Assembly: GCA_016235045.1 (NCBI GenBank)
Contig: JACRME010000016.1
Location: forward strand, 1-64,000
DNA: 64,000 nucleotides
Direction of reading: 5' to 3'
From: Nitrosomonadales bacterium
GTDB taxonomy: Bacteria; Pseudomonadota; Gammaproteobacteria; Burkholderiales; Gallionellaceae
The position numbers were made by a program, and so were the translations under genes. Shown piece after piece: positions 61,104 to 64,000 of the stretch. Position 1 is the stretch's first letter. Each line of letters opens with the position of its first letter. The notes under the pieces are model-generated. The model saw only the letters and a list, made by a program, of their open reading frames with translations, was not told where the DNA came from and did not search any database.

Positions 61104-61385
61104 ATGAAAAGCATATTACGGCACCTGATGGCATTAATATGTATCGCCGCAATTGTTGGGATGCCATGCCAGGCGAATGAAGAGATGACAAACAAAATCG
61201 CCGAGCCGTTTCAGACATGTTCAGTAAATGATGAACAACTGAAACTGAATATCAAGGATACAGCGACTGAACATGGTGGCGGACTCAATGCCTGCGGTTG
61301 CCACTTCAATCGAAAAACCGGCGAGTGTCACTGTCATCGGCCAAGAAATTGCGGATGCAGTTGCCAGCCTGCTTCATGCAGGTAA
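61104..61385 (+). CDS. Secreted cysteine-rich small protein
   Basis: A 93-residue protein with a signal peptide (about 1-26, ending CQA), a short middle part, and a C-terminal cysteine/histidine-rich segment HGGLNACGCHFNRKTGECHC followed by RPRNCGCSCQPASC. The HGGL-GCH-RKTG-HCH core resembles a small domain found in many secreted bacterial proteins. Metal binding is plausible. The frame opens further upstream, overlapping the hemerythrin end, but the signal peptide fits this ATG. No strong ribosome binding site is seen. Confidence 0.6.
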   Translation: MKSILRHLMALICIAAIVGMPCQANEEMTNKIAEPFQTCSVNDEQLKLNIKDTATEHGGGLNACGCHFNRKTGECHCHRPRNCGCSCQPASCR

Positions 61386-61429
61386 AGAGGAGAAACCGTG
61401 GTTTACTAATGGAGCAAAGGAGGCCGACC

Positions 61430-62128
61430 ATGAATACACTATTGATCACCGGCGCCAACCGCGGCATCGGGCTGGAATTTTGCAAGCAATATGCCGCCGA
61501 TGGCTGGCGCGTCCTGGCCTGTTGCCGCGATCCCGGCAAAGCGGATGCACTCAACAGATTAGCGGCCCAATATCCCGACCTGATCAAACTCCATGCGCTC
61601 GACGTCACCAACCATGCGCAGATCGAGCAACTGGCACGCACGCTGTCCGAAGAAACCATCGACCTGCTCATCAACGACGCTGGCGTCTATCCGGATGCGG
61701 GCAGCGGCGGCTTCGGTCATACCGACTACGAGAAATGGATGGCCGCATTCAACATCAACACCATGGCCCCGCTCAAGATGGTCGAAGCGTTCGTCAACCA
61801 GATCGCGCGCAGCCAATTCAAACTCATCGTCACCATCACCAGCCAGATGGGCAGCATGGCCGACAACAGCAGCGGCGGCAGCTACCTGTATCGCAGCAGC
61901 AAAGCCGCAGCCAACATGGTGGTGAAAAGCCTGGCTGTTGACCTGAAAGAAAAAGGCATCACCTCGGTGGCCTTCAACCCCGGCTGGGTCAAGACCGACA
62001 TGGGCGGCCCCAACGCCATGATCGCGGTCGAGCAAAGCGTGGCAGACATGCGCAAAGTGATAGCCGGTCTTACGCTGGCAGACACGGGCAAGTTCATCGG
62101 CAATGATGGGCTGGTGATTCCGTGGTGA
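61430..62128 (+). CDS. Short-chain dehydrogenase/reductase
   Basis: A 232-residue NAD(P)-dependent SDR: TGANRGIG near 7-14, the structural NAG position as LINDAG, a catalytic Ser in SQMGSM, and YRSSK for the active-site Tyr-Lys. NPGWVKTDMGG matches the classical SDR C-terminal half. The substrate is unknown. GGAGG lies before the ATG at 61430; the open frame extends 44 codons upstream into the previous gene and is not used. Confidence 0.9.
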   Translation: MNTLLITGANRGIGLEFCKQYAADGWRVLACCRDPGKADALNRLAAQYPDLIKLHALDVTNHAQIEQLARTLSEETIDLLINDAGVYPDAGSGGFGHTDYEKWMAAFNINTMAPLKMVEAFVNQIARSQFKLIVTITSQMGSMADNSSGGSYLYRSSKAAANMVVKSLAVDLKEKGITSVAFNPGWVKTDMGGPNAMIAVEQSVADMRKVIAGLTLADTGKFIGNDGLVIPW

Positions 62129-62152
62129 CTTCGCTTGCTGGATCGCGTGATA

Positions 62153-62170
62153 TGGACTAACATTAGTCCA
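62153..62170 (+). promoter_or_regulatory. Palindromic operator of the antitoxin-PIN operon
   Basis: TGGACTAA-CA-TTAGTCCA is a perfect 8-bp-arm palindrome 22 bases before the antitoxin ATG. It is the expected autoregulatory operator for the antitoxin or toxin-antitoxin complex. Confidence 0.75.
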
Positions 62171-62192
62171 CTTGATCCATGCGAGGTGTGTC

Positions 62193-62435
62193 ATGTCAAC
62201 AGTCAATATCCATGAAGCCAAAACCCAGTTCTCACGCATCGTCGAGCAGGCGGAGGCGGGCGAGGAGATCGTGATCGCGCGTGGCGGAAAGCCGGTGGCG
62301 CGCCTGGTGTCTCTGGCTTCTGCCGCGCCCAAACCCCGCAAGCTCGGTCTGGGCAAGAAACGTTTCACTTTTCCGGCAAACTTCGACAACCTGAATGCGG
62401 GTGAAATAACGTCCATGTTCGAGCAGGGCAAATAA
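62193..62435 (+). CDS. Phd/YefM-type antitoxin
   Basis: An 80-residue antitoxin: STVNIHEAKTQFSRIVEQAEAGEEI is the Phd/YefM DNA-binding fold, and the C-terminal region (KRFTFPANFDNLNAGEITSM) should wrap the toxin. It overlaps the toxin start (TAATG). GAGGTG lies before the ATG. Confidence 0.9.
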   Translation: MSTVNIHEAKTQFSRIVEQAEAGEEIVIARGGKPVARLVSLASAAPKPRKLGLGKKRFTFPANFDNLNAGEITSMFEQGK

Positions 62436-62842
62436 TGGCCCGGCACGTGTACTTGCTGGATACCAATGTACTACTGGCGGCATTGCTTGCCCCCGAACGC
62501 TTGCCTCAAGAGGTGGTCGCGGGGCTGTCCGATTCATCCAACACTGTCTATTTCAGCTCGGCCAGCATTTGGGAAATCGCGATCAAGCGGTCTTTGAACC
62601 GTGCGGATTTTGATTTTTCTCCGGAGGATATTCACCGCCTTGCGAAGGACACCGGGTTCACCGAACTGACGGTGAAAGGTGAGGATTGCTATCCCCTGGT
62701 GGATTTGCCCTGGCATCACCGAGACCCGTTTGATCGATTACTGATTGCGCAGGCGCAATCGTTGCCAGCCTATTTGCTCACAACCGATGGCGTGCTGAGC
62801 CAATATTCAGAGCTGGTCGTGCATCTGACTTTGAGGCCATGA
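62435..62842 (+). CDS. vapC: PIN-domain toxin (VapC-like)
   Basis: A 135-residue PIN-domain ribonuclease with Asp9 (LLDTNVLL), the Glu in SIWEIAIK and the DPFDRLLIAQA acidic block that bind the catalytic metal. Paired with a Phd-type rather than AbrB-type antitoxin. It likely cleaves RNA when free. The HigA-like gene follows 18 bases after its stop. Confidence 0.9.
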   Translation: MARHVYLLDTNVLLAALLAPERLPQEVVAGLSDSSNTVYFSSASIWEIAIKRSLNRADFDFSPEDIHRLAKDTGFTELTVKGEDCYPLVDLPWHHRDPFDRLLIAQAQSLPAYLLTTDGVLSQYSELVVHLTLRP

Positions 62843-62860
62843 ATGATTAAGGAGATAGTC

Positions 62861-63187
62861 ATGGACAAATTAAAGAACATTCACCCCGGCGAAATCCTCC
62901 GCGAAGAGTTCTTGCTCCCGATGGAGATCAGCCAAACCAGACTCGCCAACTCCATCGGAGTGCCACCGCGTCGCATCAACGAGATCGTGCTGGGCAAGCG
63001 CGGCATCACGGCGGATACCGCCTTGCGCCTTGCCAAAGTGTTCGGAACCTCCGTGCAATTCTGGATGGGATTGCAGGACGAATACGAACTGCGCGAGGCA
63101 CGCAGCGCGATCAAGGATCAACTGGAACAGATGATGCCGATTGCGGGTAGAAAGTATTTCGAGCCAGGCCACTTTAATTCGTGGTGA
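62861..63187 (+). CDS. higA: HigA-type XRE antitoxin without HigB
   Basis: A 108-residue protein with HPGEILREEFLLPMEISQTRLA and an XRE helix-turn-helix (ANSIGVPPRRINEIVLGKRG), the HigA family. AAGGAGATAG lies before the ATG at 62861. HigB is normally encoded directly upstream; here a PIN toxin occupies that position and no HigB frame is present. It may be an orphan or a third regulator of the module. Confidence 0.88.
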   Translation: MDKLKNIHPGEILREEFLLPMEISQTRLANSIGVPPRRINEIVLGKRGITADTALRLAKVFGTSVQFWMGLQDEYELREARSAIKDQLEQMMPIAGRKYFEPGHFNSW

Positions 63188-63208
63188 TGCTGCGGCCTTG
63201 GTGAAGGT

Positions 63209-63255
63209 CTATATCTTTTGGCATATAGGCGAGCAGGGGATTTGCTGCTAGGCTT
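63209..63255 (+). promoter_or_regulatory. Bipartite promoter-like motif, copy 7 (DUF6883-DUF4926 operon)
   Basis: CTATATCTTTTGGCATATAG (perfect 6-bp dyad) is followed by GGGGATTTG and CTGCTAGGCTTCGG at the consensus distance. The DUF6883 start codon is 74 bases downstream. Confidence 0.65.
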
Positions 63256-63329
63256 CGGTGCGTTGGGTTGTAGGGCATGGAAAAGAATTTCGAGAGTAGG
63301 CTTCTTTAACTCATCTGCTTCGGTAAAAC

Positions 63330-63677
63330 ATGAAACTACCCAATGGCGGCAGTGCAGTCGTTGACATCGAAAAGTTGCGGGGATACTGTCTATCCGCACA
63401 GCACCCGGAAGGTCGACATAAGGCACGAGTGTTCTTGGCAACGCTGGGAATGTCGGTTACCGATGCAGACAAGTTGCGTGAGTTATTGCTGTCTGCAGCC
63501 GAGTCAAATGATAAAGTTTCCATGACCGGCGCTGATGAATATGGTAGCCGCTACACAATGGATGCGCATGTCGTCTGGGGTAGTCGTGGGGCGATTGTCA
63601 GAAGCGCATGGATTATCAAGATTGGTGAGGATTTTCCGCGCTTAGTCAGTTGTTATGTATTGAGAGGTGACGCATGA
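63330..63677 (+). CDS. DUF6883 protein
   Basis: A 115-residue protein with the DUF6883 layout: IEKLRGYCLSAQHPEGRHKA, RVFLATLGMSVTDADKL and a C-terminal RSAWIIKIGEDFPRLVSCYV. DUF6883 appears alone or at the C-termini of polymorphic toxins, where a nuclease role is suspected. Its stop overlaps the DUF4926 start (ATGA). Confidence 0.83.
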   Translation: MKLPNGGSAVVDIEKLRGYCLSAQHPEGRHKARVFLATLGMSVTDADKLRELLLSAAESNDKVSMTGADEYGSRYTMDAHVVWGSRGAIVRSAWIIKIGEDFPRLVSCYVLRGDA

Positions 63678-63883
63678 AAACATTAGAAGTGGTCGCACTG
63701 ACTAACGATGTTCCGGAAAAACATCTTCGCCGTGGTCAGGTAGGGACGATTGTAGAGCTACTCGCACACGGCATGGTGGAAGTTGAATTCTCCGATTTGG
63801 AGGGGGTGCCTTACGCCATGTGCGCGATACCGGAAAACAGCTTGATGGTATTGCATCACATCCCGGATGCGATTGCGGCATAG
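63674..63883 (+). CDS. DUF4926 protein
   Basis: A 69-residue protein matching DUF4926 (RRGQVGTIVELLAHGMVEVEFSD). DUF4926 is commonly encoded next to DUF6883 and could be its immunity or antitoxin partner; the overlap with that gene supports co-expression in fixed ratio. Function is not established. Confidence 0.85.
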   Translation: MKTLEVVALTNDVPEKHLRRGQVGTIVELLAHGMVEVEFSDLEGVPYAMCAIPENSLMVLHHIPDAIAA

Positions 63884-63916
63884 GTTTTTGCAGAGGTTGG
63901 TGTCGTAATGCAAGAC

Positions 63917-63970
63917 CTGACCCCGTGCTTGCTTTCCGTGCTTGCTTTTGACCCCGTGCTTGCTTTCTGC
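63917..63970. repeat. Short direct repeats at the window end
   Basis: CGTGCTTGCTTT occurs three times (about 63924, 63937 and 63955), twice preceded by GACCC, giving a small tandem array. It has no coding sense in the visible sequence. Confidence 0.7.
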
Positions 63971-64000
63971 AAAGACCCCGCGCGGAAGGCTAAAGAGCCT

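Noticed and set aside
33879-63255. Reading the bipartite motif as a sigma-54 promoter (TGGCAT...TTGCT)
   Set aside because: The GG to GC distance is far greater than ten bases in the copies, and the spacing is fixed at a different value.
1-64000. CRISPR arrays, tRNA or rRNA genes
   Set aside because: No regularly spaced identical repeats with unique spacers, no cloverleaf with an intact TPsiC arm and no ribosomal RNA core sequence were seen. The repeats present are inverted pairs.

Overview
The window reads as one contiguous stretch of a betaproteobacterial chromosome, most likely from the Gallionellaceae/Nitrosomonadales. The pointers are the protein content, many short palindromic intergenic repeats, and above all a noncanonical LexA box (GAACGAACGTTC) in front of umuD, a form I recall as described for Sideroxydans and relatives. 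No rRNA, tRNA or CRISPR array is visible. I found no insertion sequence transposase.

Bases 1-4100 carry a pterin-cofactor operon (moaC, moaD, moaE, mobB, moeA, mog and a MoaD-like gene). A c-di-GMP turnover protein (4.3-6.7 kb) and a porin/PBP-like pair (6.7-8.4 kb) follow.

From 8.7 to 33.8 kb lies a large metal-redox locus, nearly all on the minus strand. It holds a MOT1-type oxyanion transporter, a 767-residue FeS-flavoprotein, a second moeA, tungstate importer tupBCA with a MoaD-like protein, an aldehyde:ferredoxin oxidoreductase (AOR) with its own 63-residue ferredoxin, and a cytochrome b5-like/ferric-reductase-like pair. It continues with a nucleotidyltransferase-HD protein, a second almost identical ferredoxin, and a six-subunit group 4 (energy-converting) [NiFe] hydrogenase. 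hypA, hypB and an HdrB/GlpC-like FeS protein diverge from the hydrogenase. The inferred role is tungsten-dependent aldehyde/carboxylate redox chemistry coupled through a dedicated ferredoxin to proton-pumping H2 turnover. The promoter regions of the AOR and hydrogenase blocks share a 17-bp dyad, TGTAAC-N5-GTGACA. The hydrogenase membrane arm is a single 1281-residue polypeptide with two and a half antiporter modules.

From 34 to 64 kb the genes are mostly short plus-strand units: a DUF805 protein, an ABC-2 exporter, two chemoreceptors, umuDC, NfeD/SPFH, four GGDEF proteins in the whole window, a CZB-type zinc-sensing cyclase, a GGDEF-EAL/outer-membrane/cupredoxin operon, paralogous orphan proteins, phospholipase A-like and MtfA-like proteins. 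They end with a GEMM-I c-di-GMP riboswitch upstream of bacteriohemerythrin, an SDR, a VapBC-type module with a HigA-like antitoxin, and a DUF6883/DUF4926 pair. Nine of these genes are preceded by the same promoter-like element: (C)CTATAT-CTTTTGGC-ATAT, exactly 18 bases, then CTGCTAGGCTT. I read it as an activator dyad at about -42 joined to an extended -10 box, and it is the most novel regulatory signal here.
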